Origin: JAHFRG01 sp041495205
Lineage (GTDB): Bacteria > Pseudomonadota > Gammaproteobacteria > Burkholderiales > JAHFRG01
Reading direction: 5' to 3'
NCBI GenBank assembly: GCA_041495205.1
Contig: JBGQCF010000021.1
Location: 1 to 34,170 of the forward strand
DNA: 34,170 nucleotides
Shown here: one piece after another, positions 15,013 through 24,151 of the stretch
Numbering within the stretch: position 1 is the stretch's first letter
How the letters are laid out: every line of letters begins with the position of its first letter
The notes under the pieces: model-generated
What the model was told of the DNA's origin: nothing
The model's input: only the letters and a program-made list of their open reading frames with translations
Database searches by the model: none
Position numbers and translations under genes: made by a program

Positions 15013-16117
15013 ATGGAAGCCGAACAACTCAATGCCATCGCCAACCGCCTGACCGACCTCGATGCCCGGGCGGCGGAGCTGCGGAGGTATCTTTGACTTC
15101 GAGGCCAAGCAAAAGCGCCTGAACGAAGTTATCCAGCTCATTCAGGACCCGGCTGTCTGGAGCGACCGCAAGCGCGCCCAGGAACTCGGCAAAGAAAAAA
15201 AATCTCTGGATGCCACTGTAACGGGCTTGGTTTCGATGGCCTCGTCCCTGCGCGATGCACGCGAGCTCTTCGAAATGGCGCGTGCCGAAAACGACGACGC
15301 CACCGTGGTGAGTGTCGCCTCCGACGTTGCGAAGCTGGAAAAAGACGTTGCAGACCTCGAGTTCCGGCGCATGTTTTCCAATCCGATGGACCCCAACAAT
15401 TGTTTTCTCATGATCCAGGCCGGCTCCGGCGGCACCGAGGCGCAGGACTGGGCGGCGATGCTCGAGCGCATGTATTTGCGCTATAGTGAGCGCCAGGGCT
15501 ACCGCGTGGAATTGCTGGAGGAATCGCAAGGCGAAGTCGCCGGTATCAAGAGCGCAACCATGAAGATAAACGGCGACTACGCGTATGGGCGGCTGCGCAC
15601 CGAGACCGGGGTGCACCGGCTGGTGCGCAAATCCCCTTTCGATTCCGGCAACCGCCGCCATACCTCGTTCGCCAGCGTGTTCGTCTATCCGGAAGTGGAT
15701 GAATCAATCGAGGTCGAAATCAACCCGGCGGATTTGCGCGTGGACACCTACCGCGCATCCGGCGCGGGCGGGCAGCACGTGAACAAGACCGATTCAGCGG
15801 TGCGCATCACGCATATTCCGACCAACATCGTGGTGCAATGCCAGAACGACCGCTCGCAGCACAGAAACCGCGCCGAGGCGATGGCGATGCTGAAATCGCG
15901 CCTGTTCGAGCTTGAGTTGAGAAAGCGCATCGAAGAGCGGCAGGCACTGGAAGAAACCAAGACTGACATCGGCTGGGGACACCAGATCCGCTCCTATGTG
16001 CTGGACCAGTCGCGCATCAAGGACCTGCGCACCGGCGTGGAAATCGGCAACACCCAGGCGGTGCTGGACGGCGGTCTGGACGATTTCATCACCGCCAGCC
16101 TGAAACAGGGAGTATAA
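15013..16117 (+). CDS. prfB: Peptide chain release factor 2 (programmed +1 frameshift)
   Basis: Releases nascent peptides at UGA and UAA. Two frames must be joined: 15013-15093, then 15095-16117 after skipping T15094, giving 367 aa. The start is ATG (MEAEQLNAIANRLTDLD). The stop-codon-recognition tripeptide SPF lies in VRKSPFDSGNRRHTSF, and the catalytic GGQ in YRASGAGGQHVNKTDSAVR. The in-frame UGA makes production depend on low RF2 levels, the classical autoregulation. It is 13 nt downstream of recJ and directly abuts lysS (TAA then ATG), the same prfB-lysS pairing as in E. coli. Confidence 0.97.
15083..15097 (+). promoter_or_regulatory. prfB +1 frameshift signal
   Basis: GGAGG (15083-15087) acts as an internal Shine-Dalgarno 3 nt before the slippery CUU (15091-15093). 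The in-frame UGA (15094-15096) is followed by C, the weak-termination context. Spacing and bases match the classical GGGGGUAUCUUUGAC site except for GGAGG in place of GGGGG. Confidence 0.95.
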
Positions 16118-17623
16118 ATGTCCGAGCAAAATAACGAAAAAGCCCAGGATACCAACCAGATTATCGAGGAGCGCCGCGAGAAATTGAAAGCGTTGCGCGG
16201 CAAAGGCGTCGCTTTCCCCAACGATTTTCGTCGTCAGCACCTCGCCGGCGAATTGCATGCGCAGCACGGGAGTAAATCCCACGATGAGCTCGAAGCCGAG
16301 CACATCGAGGTCAGCGTCGCCGGACGGATGATGCTGAAGCGCGTCATGGGCAAGGCAAGCTTCGCCACCATTCAGGATATGAGCGGGCGCATCCAGCTCT
16401 ATATAACCAACGACCACGCGGGCGAGCCGGCGCACGAAACGTTCAAGCACTGGGATATGGGCGACATCATCGGCGCCAAAGGCACGCTGTTCAAAACCAA
16501 GACCGGCGAGCTTTCAGTGCGCGTGTCCGAATTACGACTGCTCACCAAGTCGCTGCGGCCGCTTCCGGAAAAATTCCACGGTTTGACTGATCAAGAGCAG
16601 AAATACCGCCTGCGCTACGTGGACCTGATTACCAACGATGAAACGCGCAAGGTGTTTTCCACTCGTTGCGCAATCATCCAGGCGGCACGCGAACTGCTGA
16701 TCCGTGACGGTTACATTGAAGTGGAAACGCCGATGATGCAACCGATTCCCGGCGGCGCCGCGGCGCGTCCTTTCATCACCCATCATAACGCACTCGACAT
16801 GCAGCTTTACTTGCGCATCGCGCCGGAGCTTTATCTCAAGCGCCTGGTGGTGGGCGGCATGGAAAAAGTGTTCGAGATAAACCGCAACTTCAGGAACGAG
16901 GGCATCTCCACCAAGCACAATCCCGAATTCACCATGCTGGAGTTTTATTGCGCCTACCAGGATTACCGCTACCTGATGGATTTCACGGAAAACCTGCTGC
17001 GCGTGCTGGCGCAAAGCGTGCGGGGCTCAAGCAAAATCAATTATCAAGGCCAGGAAATCGATTTTGGCAAATCTTATCCTCGGCTCACCATCACGCAGGC
17101 GATCCGGAAATACCATCCCGAATACAACGAGGCAAAGCTAGAGGACCGCAAGTTTCTGGTCGGTGAATTCAAAAAACGCGACATTGCCTACAAACCCGAT
17201 GACGGCATCGGCGGCCTGCAGCTCACGCTGTTCGAGCACACCACCGAACAATTGCTCATCGAGCCGACCTTCGTCATTGATTACCCCGCCGAGGTTTCTC
17301 CGCTCGCGCGCCGCAACGACCAGAACCCGCAGATCGCCGAGCGCTTTGAGCTCTACGTCGCCGGGCGCGAAATCGCCAACGGTTTTTCCGAGCTTAACGA
17401 TCCGGAAGACCAGGCGGCGCGTTTTCGGGAACAGGTCAGGCAAAGGGAAGCGGGCGACCAGGAAGCCATGCATTACGACGCCGATTACATCCGCGCGCTG
17501 GAATACGGCCTGCCGCCCGCCGCAGGCTGCGGAATCGGCATCGACCGGCTGGTGATGCTGTTCACCGACAGCTCCAGCATACGCGACGTGATTTTATTCC
17601 CGCACATGCGGCCGGAAGATTAG
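16118..17623 (+). CDS. lysS: Lysyl-tRNA synthetase, class II
   Basis: Attaches lysine to tRNA-Lys. 501 aa, the family length. The N-terminal anticodon-binding OB domain (about 60-160) includes VAGRMMLKRVMGKASFATIQD. Class II motif 1 lies near IEVETPMMQPIPGGAAARPF, motif 2 is FEINRNFRNEGISTKHNPEFTMLE, and motif 3 is GLPPAAGCGIGIDRLVMLFTDS. It starts immediately after the prfB stop codon with no spacer, so translation is probably coupled; GGAG lies inside the prfB end. Confidence 0.97.
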   Translation: MSEQNNEKAQDTNQIIEERREKLKALRGKGVAFPNDFRRQHLAGELHAQHGSKSHDELEAEHIEVSVAGRMMLKRVMGKASFATIQDMSGRIQLYITNDHAGEPAHETFKHWDMGDIIGAKGTLFKTKTGELSVRVSELRLLTKSLRPLPEKFHGLTDQEQKYRLRYVDLITNDETRKVFSTRCAIIQAARELLIRDGYIEVETPMMQPIPGGAAARPFITHHNALDMQLYLRIAPELYLKRLVVGGMEKVFEINRNFRNEGISTKHNPEFTMLEFYCAYQDYRYLMDFTENLLRVLAQSVRGSSKINYQGQEIDFGKSYPRLTITQAIRKYHPEYNEAKLEDRKFLVGEFKKRDIAYKPDDGIGGLQLTLFEHTTEQLLIEPTFVIDYPAEVSPLARRNDQNPQIAERFELYVAGREIANGFSELNDPEDQAARFREQVRQREAGDQEAMHYDADYIRALEYGLPPAAGCGIGIDRLVMLFTDSSSIRDVILFPHMRPED

Positions 17624-17708
17624 GCAAATCGCGTTTGAACCGAACTGCAAAACTGATTCACCGGCCAGCCATGCCGGGCAAATTTCATACCTGCAGGTTT
17701 GCAGCAGC

Positions 17709-18569
17709 ATGAGCACTCTCGCCCTGGTACTGGTGCTTGCCGCGGCTTTTCTCCACGCTACCTGGAATTATTTGCTGAAGCGCAGCGGCGGCGGTGTGGG
17801 CTTCGTGTGGCTGTTCGCCGTGTTCTCCACGCTGATCTATGCGCCGCTTGCCCTTGGTCTGGTCATCTGGCAAAAACCGCAAATCGGTTTTATCCAGATT
17901 GCCTTCATCTTTGGGAGCGCAGTTCTCCACACCGCGTATTACCTGCTGCTCGACAAGGGTTACCGCGTGGGCGATCTGTCCCTGGTCTATCCCCTGGCGC
18001 GCGGCAGCGGTCCGCTGCTTGCGGTGGCTGCGGCAATCTTCTTTCTCGGGGAGCGTCCCAGCCCGCTCGCCATCGCCGGCGCCATTATGATCGGTGTCGG
18101 CGTTTTCACGCTTACCGGGGACCCGCGCAAGCTTAAGGAAAACGGCGCGCTGCACGCGGTCGGCTTCGCGCTGCTTACCGGCACGGTGATCGCTGCCTAT
18201 ACTTTATGGGACAAAGTCGCGGTCAGCGCCTTGCTGATCCCGCCGTTGCTGCAGGACTGGGGCACCAACCTGGGACGGACATTATTGATGGTTCCGCTCG
18301 CCGCACGCAATACCGGCAAAATCAAAACCGCTTGGAACAAGTTCCGCAAGGAAATCATTATGGTGGCGATTATGGGCCCGCTGTCGTATATCATGATACT
18401 GAGCGCGTTGGCGTTCACCCCCGTGAGCTATGTTGCGCCGTCGCGCGAGATCAGCATCCTCATCGCCGCGTTGATGGGCAGCCATTTTCTGGCGGAAGGT
18501 AATCTTGGACGGCGCGTGCTTGCTTCCGCCGCCATGGTCATCGGCGTCATCGCGCTGGCGCTGGGTTGA
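17709..18569 (+). CDS. DMT-superfamily (EamA) transporter
   Basis: 286 aa with about ten closely spaced hydrophobic helices. The two halves each start with a similar pattern (LHATWNYLLKRSGG in the first half; FALLTGTVIAAYTLWDK in the second), as in the duplicated EamA fold. DVxLA-like signals such as YPLARGSGPLLAVAAAIFFLGERPS and VSYVAPSREISILIAALMG match drug/metabolite exporters. The substrate is unknown. The ATG at 17709 follows GCAGC, a weak ribosome site. The 85-nt gap after lysS contains a small CCGGC/GCCGG hairpin. Confidence 0.85.
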   Translation: MSTLALVLVLAAAFLHATWNYLLKRSGGGVGFVWLFAVFSTLIYAPLALGLVIWQKPQIGFIQIAFIFGSAVLHTAYYLLLDKGYRVGDLSLVYPLARGSGPLLAVAAAIFFLGERPSPLAIAGAIMIGVGVFTLTGDPRKLKENGALHAVGFALLTGTVIAAYTLWDKVAVSALLIPPLLQDWGTNLGRTLLMVPLAARNTGKIKTAWNKFRKEIIMVAIMGPLSYIMILSALAFTPVSYVAPSREISILIAALMGSHFLAEGNLGRRVLASAAMVIGVIALALG

Positions 18570-18644
18570 TGCGGGTCGGCTTTGCTTTTAACCTCCGTTT
18601 TGCCTGCGCTGGACTTGTTACTTTACACTGGCTTCATTGAAATC

Positions 18645-18878
18645 ATGCGTCCCGCCTACACCGAAATCTACCGACCGAACGACCAGTTAGAAGTAATGAT
18701 GCTGAAAATGGTGCTGGAACGCGAGGGCGTTGATTATTTCATCACCAACGAACACCTGAACAGCATCCTGCCGCCCGCCGGCCTGGGTGACATGCGGCTC
18801 ATGGTGGAAACCAGCAGGGCGCAGCAGTGCATCGAGATTCTGCGTGACGAACTCCATTATTTGCAGGAACCGAAATGA
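18645..18878 (+). CDS. DUF2007-family small protein
   Basis: 77 aa from the ATG at 18645. The open frame extends upstream to 18582, but that part is hydrophobic and has no ribosome site. The sequence TEIYRPNDQLEVMMLKMVLEREGVDYFITNEH, then LPPAGLGDMRLMVETSRAQQCIEILRD, matches DUF2007, a ferredoxin-like alpha/beta domain called a putative signal-transducing protein. Cytoplasmic; function unknown. It is convergent with bamD. Confidence 0.8.
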   Translation: MRPAYTEIYRPNDQLEVMMLKMVLEREGVDYFITNEHLNSILPPAGLGDMRLMVETSRAQQCIEILRDELHYLQEPK

Positions 18879-18947
18879 CCTCGTAGCCCGGGATCGGGCC
18901 CGGTTCGCCCTATTCCTGACCTCTTTCCCTCATCCTGACTTTCTCGG

Positions 18948-19736
18948 TTACCAGAAGTTCCACCACGGCTTGCCACCGTATGCCGGACCGGACAGGTATT
19001 TGCTGTTGGGAAAATTCTGTTTCATCACGCGCTCGGCATCATCGCGCAGATCCGTCACGCCCATCGCGTCGTAGGCCTTGACCATGATAAGCAACGCTTC
19101 TTCCGTGGCCGGCGTCTTCTGGTAATTTTGCAGGACATACTGGGCGCGGTTCACCGCGGCTACGTATGCCTTGCGCTTCATGTAATAGCGCGCTACCTGC
19201 ACTTCGTAATTCGCCAGCCCGTTCAACACAAAGCGCATGCGCGCCGCCGCATCCTCCGCGTACTTGCTGTTCGGAAAACGCGTCACCAGCTCCTTGAATG
19301 CGTCGTACGACTGGCGCGCCTGTTTGGGATCACGCTCGGTCATGTCCTGCCCGCCAAGGCTGGCAATAAGTCCCAGGTTCTCGTTGAAGTTGGCAAGCCC
19401 TTTCATGTAATAGGCGTAATCCACGTTGGAGTGGGTCGGATGCAGTTTGATAAACCGGTCGCATGCGGCCGTCGCGGAAGCCACATCGTCCTGCTTGTAA
19501 TAGGCATAAGCTACTTCAAGTTGCGCCTGTTCCGCATACCTGCCATAGGGATAGCGCGCTTCCAGGGTTTCAAATTTCTTGATCGCCTGTTCATAATTCT
19601 TGTCGTCCATATCCTCCATGGCATCGGAAAAGAGCTTGCTTGCCGAGAGGTTGGCCACCTCCTCCTTTTTTCCGAACAAGGAGCAGCCGCTTAGCAACAA
19701 GACTAGAATTAAAGCTAAACTATGTTTCATATCCAT
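18948..19736 (-). CDS. bamD: Outer-membrane assembly lipoprotein BamD
   Basis: Lipoprotein of the BAM complex that inserts beta-barrel proteins in the outer membrane. 262 aa. The type II signal peptide ends in the lipobox LLLSGC, with the lipidated Cys at about residue 18. Five TPR-like units follow, from YEQAIKKFETLEARYPYGRYAEQAQLEVAYAYYKQDDVASATAACDRFIKLHPTH onwards. The C-terminus is SGPAYGGKPWWNFW. A second in-frame ATG two codons in (19728-19730) is an equally good start. Divergent from rluD, with heptad repeats between the starts. Confidence 0.95.
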   Translation of the reverse strand: MDMKHSLALILVLLLSGCSLFGKKEEVANLSASKLFSDAMEDMDDKNYEQAIKKFETLEARYPYGRYAEQAQLEVAYAYYKQDDVASATAACDRFIKLHPTHSNVDYAYYMKGLANFNENLGLIASLGGQDMTERDPKQARQSYDAFKELVTRFPNSKYAEDAAARMRFVLNGLANYEVQVARYYMKRKAYVAAVNRAQYVLQNYQKTPATEEALLIMVKAYDAMGVTDLRDDAERVMKQNFPNSKYLSGPAYGGKPWWNFW

Positions 19737-19746
19737 TGCGTGAAGG

Positions 19747-19767
19747 GTGGGGAGTAAGGAGTGAGGA
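19747..19767 (+). repeat. Heptanucleotide repeat, purine-rich arm
   Basis: Three tandem heptads GTGGGGA, GTAAGGA and GTGAGGA lie between the bamD start and the first possible rluD codon; the GTG of the third heptad is the annotated rluD start. They are roughly complementary to the pyrimidine-rich arm at 19802-19834. Confidence 0.75.
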
Positions 19768-20777
19768 AAAAAATCAGTGTTCGGTCCGTGGTCAAGGGGC
19801 CTAACCCTTTACCCCTTACCCCTGACCCCTTACCGCATGCCGATTATAACCCAACGCAGCACATCGAGCTGGTGATCCCGCAGCAATGCGCGGGCTTGCG
19901 CCTGGACCAGGCACTGCAGCGTTTGTTGCCGGAATTCTCGCGCAGCCGGTTGCAAAACTGGATTCGCGCCGGCCAGGTCTGGCAAGACGGCCTGCCTGCG
20001 GTGACTAGGCAAAAAGTGCGGGGCGGCGAAAAAATCCGCGTCGCGGCGCAGCCTTCGGCCGAAGTTCTGGCGCATATGCCGGAAGAAATTCCACTGGATA
20101 TCGTTTATGAAGATTCCACTCTCCTGGTCATCAACAAACCGCGCGGCATGGTGGTGCACCCGGGCAGCGGCAATTGGCGCGGAACGCTGTTGAATGCACT
20201 GCTTGCGCATGCGCCGCAACTTGCGCATATTCCGCGCGCCGGCATTGTGCACCGGCTGGATAAGGAGACCAGTGGCCTGCTAGTCGTGGCGAAAACGCTC
20301 ACATCGCAAACCAGCCTGGTGCGCCAGCTTCAGGCGCACACTGTCAAACGTGAATACCTCGCATTGGTGCACGGCCGGCTCAGGAGCGATGGCAAAGTGG
20401 AAGCGCCCATCGGCCGGCACCCGGTGAAGCGCACCAAAATGGCGGTGGTGGCGCGCGGCAAGGAAGCCGTTACGCATTATCAGGTGCTGGAACGCTTTGC
20501 CGCCTGCACTTTATTATGCTGCCGGCTGGAAACGGGTCGCACCCATCAAATTCGCGTGCATATGCAATCCATCGGCCACCCGCTGGTTGGCGACCCGGTA
20601 TATTCCGGAACAAATAAAACTCCCGTTTTTCCACGCCAGGCGCTGCACGCGTTCAGGCTTTCGTTGCTTCACCCGCAAACGCAAAAGATCATGCATTGGC
20701 ATGCGGAAGTACCGCAAGATTTTCGGCAACTATTGAATGCGCTGAGAGCCGAATCCGCCGGCAAGGAGCAGCGTTGA
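19761..20777 (+). CDS. rluD: 23S rRNA pseudouridine synthase RluD
   Basis: Makes pseudouridines in helix 69 of 23S rRNA. As annotated 338 aa. It has an N-terminal S4 RNA-binding domain (about 40-95, GLRLDQALQRLLPEFSRSRLQNW) and a catalytic domain with HRLDKETSGLLVVAKT (Asp167 catalytic). The late RTHQIRVHMQSIGHPLVGDPVY block is also present. RluD rather than RluC/A is favoured by the S4 sequence and the bamD-pgeF neighbourhood. The start is uncertain: no in-frame ATG exists before the conserved IELVIP. GTG at 19761 has GGAG upstream but lies within the heptad repeats, and GTG at 19788 is the alternative. Residues 12-25 are encoded by the second heptad tract (PNPLPLTPDPLP). Confidence 0.92.
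   Translation: MRKKISVRSVVKGPNPLPLTPDPLPHADYNPTQHIELVIPQQCAGLRLDQALQRLLPEFSRSRLQNWIRAGQVWQDGLPAVTRQKVRGGEKIRVAAQPSAEVLAHMPEEIPLDIVYEDSTLLVINKPRGMVVHPGSGNWRGTLLNALLAHAPQLAHIPRAGIVHRLDKETSGLLVVAKTLTSQTSLVRQLQAHTVKREYLALVHGRLRSDGKVEAPIGRHPVKRTKMAVVARGKEAVTHYQVLERFAACTLLCCRLETGRTHQIRVHMQSIGHPLVGDPVYSGTNKTPVFPRQALHAFRLSLLHPQTQKIMHWHAEVPQDFRQLLNALRAESAGKEQR
19802..19834 (+). repeat. Heptanucleotide repeat, pyrimidine-rich arm
   Basis: Tandem heptads TAACCCT, TTACCCC, TTACCCC and TGACCCC, then a partial TTACC, lie inside the putative N-terminal coding region of rluD. The arm is the approximate reverse complement of the GTRRGGA heptads at 19747-19767, so a long imperfect hairpin is possible across the start region. 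Confidence 0.8.
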
Positions 20778-21520
20778 ACACTCCGCCCGACTGGATCATT
20801 CCCGAGTGGCCTGCGCCACACCGCGTCAAGGCGTTGATCACCACCCGTTTGGGCGGGTTCAGCCAGGGCCGCTATGCCGGCTTTAACCTGGGCGACCATT
20901 TGGGAGACGAGGATTTGGCGGTGCGCCAAAACCGCGAGCTTCTGCGAAAGTACCTTCCAGCTGAACCGAAATGGCTGATGCAAGTGCACGGAAGCCAAGT
21001 CGCAAACGCCGATACCCTGCTTGCTTCGCAGGAAGCCGATGCCAGCTTTGCGCGCAAGGCAAACACCCCATGCGCGATACTCAGCGCCGACTGCCTTCCG
21101 CTTATGCTATGCGACGAAAACGGGTCGGTGGTTGCGGTCGCGCATTGCGGCTGGCGTGGGCTTGCTGCAGGAGTGATCGAACAAACCGTAAGCGCAATGC
21201 GGACCACTCCAGCTACACTATTTGCCTATCTGGGCCCGGCGATCAGCCGGAAAGCCTATGAAGTGGGCGAAGACGTGCGCGAGGCGTTCATTCGAAGCGA
21301 TGCCGGCGCGCAACAAGCTTTTTCCGCACATGCGCCCGGAAAATGGCTTGGCGATCTCTACTTACTGGCAAGGCAGCGTCTAACCATGCTGGGCGTGAAA
21401 AAAATCTACGGCGGCAATTTTTGCACTTACACTGAGGCGGCAAGGTTTTTTTCCCACCGCCGCGACGGCAACACCGGACGCATCGCATCACTGATCTGGC
21501 TGGACGCGAAAAACGCTTGA
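20774..21520 (+). CDS. pgeF: Peptidoglycan-editing factor PgeF (YfiH/LACC domain)
   Basis: Cytoplasmic zinc enzyme of the YfiH family, linked to removing misincorporated amino acids from peptidoglycan precursors; homologues also act as purine nucleoside phosphorylases. 248 aa if started at TTG 20774-20776, which overlaps the rluD TGA (TTGA) and has AAGGAG 5 nt upstream. No ATG or GTG fits as well, and an upstream ATG would lie deep inside rluD. The metal/catalytic triad is visible: His72 (MQVHG), Cys107 (ADCLPL) and His124 (AHCGWRGLAAG). Coupled to rluD. Confidence 0.92.
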   Translation: MNTPPDWIIPEWPAPHRVKALITTRLGGFSQGRYAGFNLGDHLGDEDLAVRQNRELLRKYLPAEPKWLMQVHGSQVANADTLLASQEADASFARKANTPCAILSADCLPLMLCDENGSVVAVAHCGWRGLAAGVIEQTVSAMRTTPATLFAYLGPAISRKAYEVGEDVREAFIRSDAGAQQAFSAHAPGKWLGDLYLLARQRLTMLGVKKIYGGNFCTYTEAARFFSHRRDGNTGRIASLIWLDAKNA

Positions 21521-21569
21521 GCTTAGCACTCTGCAGGTATAATCAAAATTTAATTTCCTTTTTCCACAA

Positions 21570-22346
21570 ATGTCCCTCCTGGCCTGGATAGTCTGCGCAA
21601 GTCTTGCCGGCGGCGTCTTGAGCGTGCTGTGCGCCGCGGTTTTTGCGCTGCGTGCCCGCGCCGCATGGCTGCCCCTGCTGATAAGTTACGCAATCGGCGC
21701 GCTGCTGGGAGCGGTATTTCTGGAAATCCTGCCGCATGCTTTTGAGCTCAGCCGGAATGTCAAGCAGATGACCGCAACCATCCTGTTCGGAATCCTGTTT
21801 TTTTTCGTGATGGAAAAACTGGTGCTGTGGCGACACTGCCACCAGGACGAATGCGAAGCGCACGGTACCGATAACCGCGAACACGATCATGGCCGCAGCG
21901 GCATGATGATCATGATCGGCAACACTTTTCACAATTTTGTGGACGGCATATTGATTGCGGCGGCATTTCTCGCGGATGTGCGGCTCGGCATCGTCACTTC
22001 GCTTGCCATTTTCGCCCATGAAATCCCGCAGGAAGTCGGCGATTTTCTGATTCTTTTGCACTCCGGCTATACGCGCCGTCAAGCGCTGGCGTTCAATCTG
22101 CTGTCGAGCACCGCCACGCTGCTGGGCGGTGTGCTGGCTTATTCCACTTTGCATACCATGCAGCAAATGGTGCCGCCGATCCTCGGCCTCGCGGTGGCCA
22201 GCATGCTTTACGTCGCGGTTGCCGACCTGATCCCCGGCCTGCACAGACGCCCGGAATTGCGTGCCACGCTGCAGCAGGTTTTACTCATCACGCTGGGCAT
22301 CGGCTCGATCTGGCTCGCGCAAAGCATTACCGGCCATCTTGCATAA
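21570..22346 (+). CDS. ZIP-family metal transporter
   Basis: Inner-membrane carrier for zinc or other divalent metals into the cytoplasm. 258 aa with about eight helices. Helix 4 has HNFVDGILIAAAF and helix 5 has FAHEIPQEVGDFLILL, the paired metal-binding motifs of ZIP proteins. A His-rich cytoplasmic loop (RHCHQDECEAHGTDNREHDH) lies between helices 3 and 4, typical for metal sensing. Specificity cannot be told from sequence. The stop is 12 nt before phaC. Confidence 0.9.
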   Translation: MSLLAWIVCASLAGGVLSVLCAAVFALRARAAWLPLLISYAIGALLGAVFLEILPHAFELSRNVKQMTATILFGILFFFVMEKLVLWRHCHQDECEAHGTDNREHDHGRSGMMIMIGNTFHNFVDGILIAAAFLADVRLGIVTSLAIFAHEIPQEVGDFLILLHSGYTRRQALAFNLLSSTATLLGGVLAYSTLHTMQQMVPPILGLAVASMLYVAVADLIPGLHRRPELRATLQQVLLITLGIGSIWLAQSITGHLA

Positions 22347-22358
22347 GGTTCCCTCAGC

Positions 22359-24107
22359 ATGAGTTTCCAACCGCAGCCGTACCCGTTATTCAACGAGGCC
22401 AACCAGAAACTGCTGCAGGACATCCTGGAAAATCTTTCGAGCGGGCGCAACCTGGATGCAGCTGGAATTTATCAACTGCTCACTGCTTCCCAAGACGCAG
22501 AAAAGTGGATTGACATCCACAACCGTTATTACCAGAAACAGCTTGACCTGTGGATAAGCATGCTGGGAAGCAAGCCCGGAGAGGCCCGCCAACCGGTAGC
22601 GCAGCCTGACCGAAACGATCGCCGCTTTCAGTCAGCCGAATGGAAGGAACTCCCTTATTTCGACTATCTCAAGCAATATTATTTGCTGACTTCACAGTGG
22701 CTGATGGAAATGGTCGAATCAGCCAAACTCGATGACGAGACCAAGAAAAAACTGCGCTTCTTTACCCGCCAGTATATCGACGCCATGGCGCCCGCGAATT
22801 TTCCGGCGACCAATCCTGAAGTATTGAAGCTCGCGGCCGACAGCAATGGCGAGACCATTAATCAGGGCCTCAGGAATCTCATCGAGGATCTTGAAAAAGG
22901 CCACATCTCGATGACCGACGAGTCAGCGTTTGAAGTGGGCCGAAATCTCGCCGTCACTCGCGGCGCAGTAGTATTTGAAAACGACCTGATCCAGCTCATC
23001 CAGTACAGCCCGCTCACTAAAACGGTAAGCGAATACCCTTTGCTCATCGTGCCGCCCTGCATCAATAAATATTATGTGCTTGACATGCAGCCGGAAAATT
23101 CTTTCGTACGCTACGCCCTTGAGCAAGGCAACAACGTGTTTATCATTTCCTGGCGTAATATTCCACCCGCGCTCGGCAGCCTCACCTGGGATGATTACCT
23201 CGAGCAGGGAGTGATTCAGGCAATCAAGGTCAGCTTGGCAATTGCCGGGGGCAAAAAACTCAATGCGCTTGGTTTTTGCGTGGGAGGCACCCTGCTCGCC
23301 TGCGCGCTGGCTGCGCTACGTGCTAAACGGCAAAACCCCGCTGCCAGCCTGACGCTGCTCGCGACCATGCTGGATTTCACCGATACCGGCGAAATCAGCG
23401 TCTATATTGACTCAGCCTATGTGCAAAAACTCGAAGCGGAGATCGGTACGGGAGGCCTGGTTCCCGGCCGCGATCTGGCGCTCACCTTCGCCAGCCTGCG
23501 CGCCAACGAGCTAGTGTGGTTCTACGTCGTCAACAATTATCTCAAAGGCAAAACACCCGGGGCTTTTGACTTGCTTTACTGGAATTGCGACAGTGCCAAC
23601 CTCCCCGGCCCGATGTACGTGTACTACGTGAAGAACATGTATCTGGAAAACAACCTGAAAACTCCCGGCAAATTGATCATGTGCGGCGTGCCGATTGATT
23701 TGGCAAAAATCAATCTGCCCACCTATGTGCTGGCAGCCAGGGAAGATCACATCGTGCCCTGGAAATCCAGCTATGCCAACCTGCCCCTGCTCAAGGGGAA
23801 AATAGAATTCGTGCTCACTGCCAGCGGCCATATCGCGGGCGTGGTCAATCCTCCCGGGAAAAGCAAGCGCAGTTTCTGGAGCGGTGGCTCAATCGGCGAA
23901 GACCCGGATCAGTGGCTGGCAAGCGCGCAATCCAGCCCCGGCAGCTGGTGGCTGCACTGGAGCGCCTGGCTGAAACAAAAAAGCGTCAAGCAAGTGTCGG
24001 CGCCCGCAAGGCTCGGCAGCATAAAGTATCCGGAGATCGAAGCGGCACCGGGGCGGTATGTGAAAGAGCGTTATGAGAAAAGCGATTCCAAGCAGCAAAC
24101 AGCATGA
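22359..24107 (+). CDS. phaC: Class I polyhydroxyalkanoate synthase
   Basis: Polymerises (R)-3-hydroxyacyl-CoA into PHA on the granule surface. 582 aa, class I length. The N-terminal domain spans about 1-190 and the alpha/beta hydrolase core follows. The lipase-like box GFCVGG carries the nucleophile Cys307. Asp463 (AAREDHIVPW) and His491 (TASGHIAGVVNPP) complete the triad. Other hallmarks are VPPCINKYYVLDM and NVFIISWRN. It follows the ZIP gene by 12 nt with only a weak ribosome site and precedes phaB by 44 nt. Confidence 0.97.
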   Translation: MSFQPQPYPLFNEANQKLLQDILENLSSGRNLDAAGIYQLLTASQDAEKWIDIHNRYYQKQLDLWISMLGSKPGEARQPVAQPDRNDRRFQSAEWKELPYFDYLKQYYLLTSQWLMEMVESAKLDDETKKKLRFFTRQYIDAMAPANFPATNPEVLKLAADSNGETINQGLRNLIEDLEKGHISMTDESAFEVGRNLAVTRGAVVFENDLIQLIQYSPLTKTVSEYPLLIVPPCINKYYVLDMQPENSFVRYALEQGNNVFIISWRNIPPALGSLTWDDYLEQGVIQAIKVSLAIAGGKKLNALGFCVGGTLLACALAALRAKRQNPAASLTLLATMLDFTDTGEISVYIDSAYVQKLEAEIGTGGLVPGRDLALTFASLRANELVWFYVVNNYLKGKTPGAFDLLYWNCDSANLPGPMYVYYVKNMYLENNLKTPGKLIMCGVPIDLAKINLPTYVLAAREDHIVPWKSSYANLPLLKGKIEFVLTASGHIAGVVNPPGKSKRSFWSGGSIGEDPDQWLASAQSSPGSWWLHWSAWLKQKSVKQVSAPARLGSIKYPEIEAAPGRYVKERYEKSDSKQQTA

Positions 24108-24151
24108 TCCGGACTTTGTGAATTAACGCGTTTTTTATCGAGGGGAAAAAC

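Noticed and set aside
13212..15044. A 610-codon open frame antisense to recJ
   Set aside because: It mirrors recJ in a GC-rich codon pattern; its translation has no domain pattern, and recJ on the plus strand is unmistakable.
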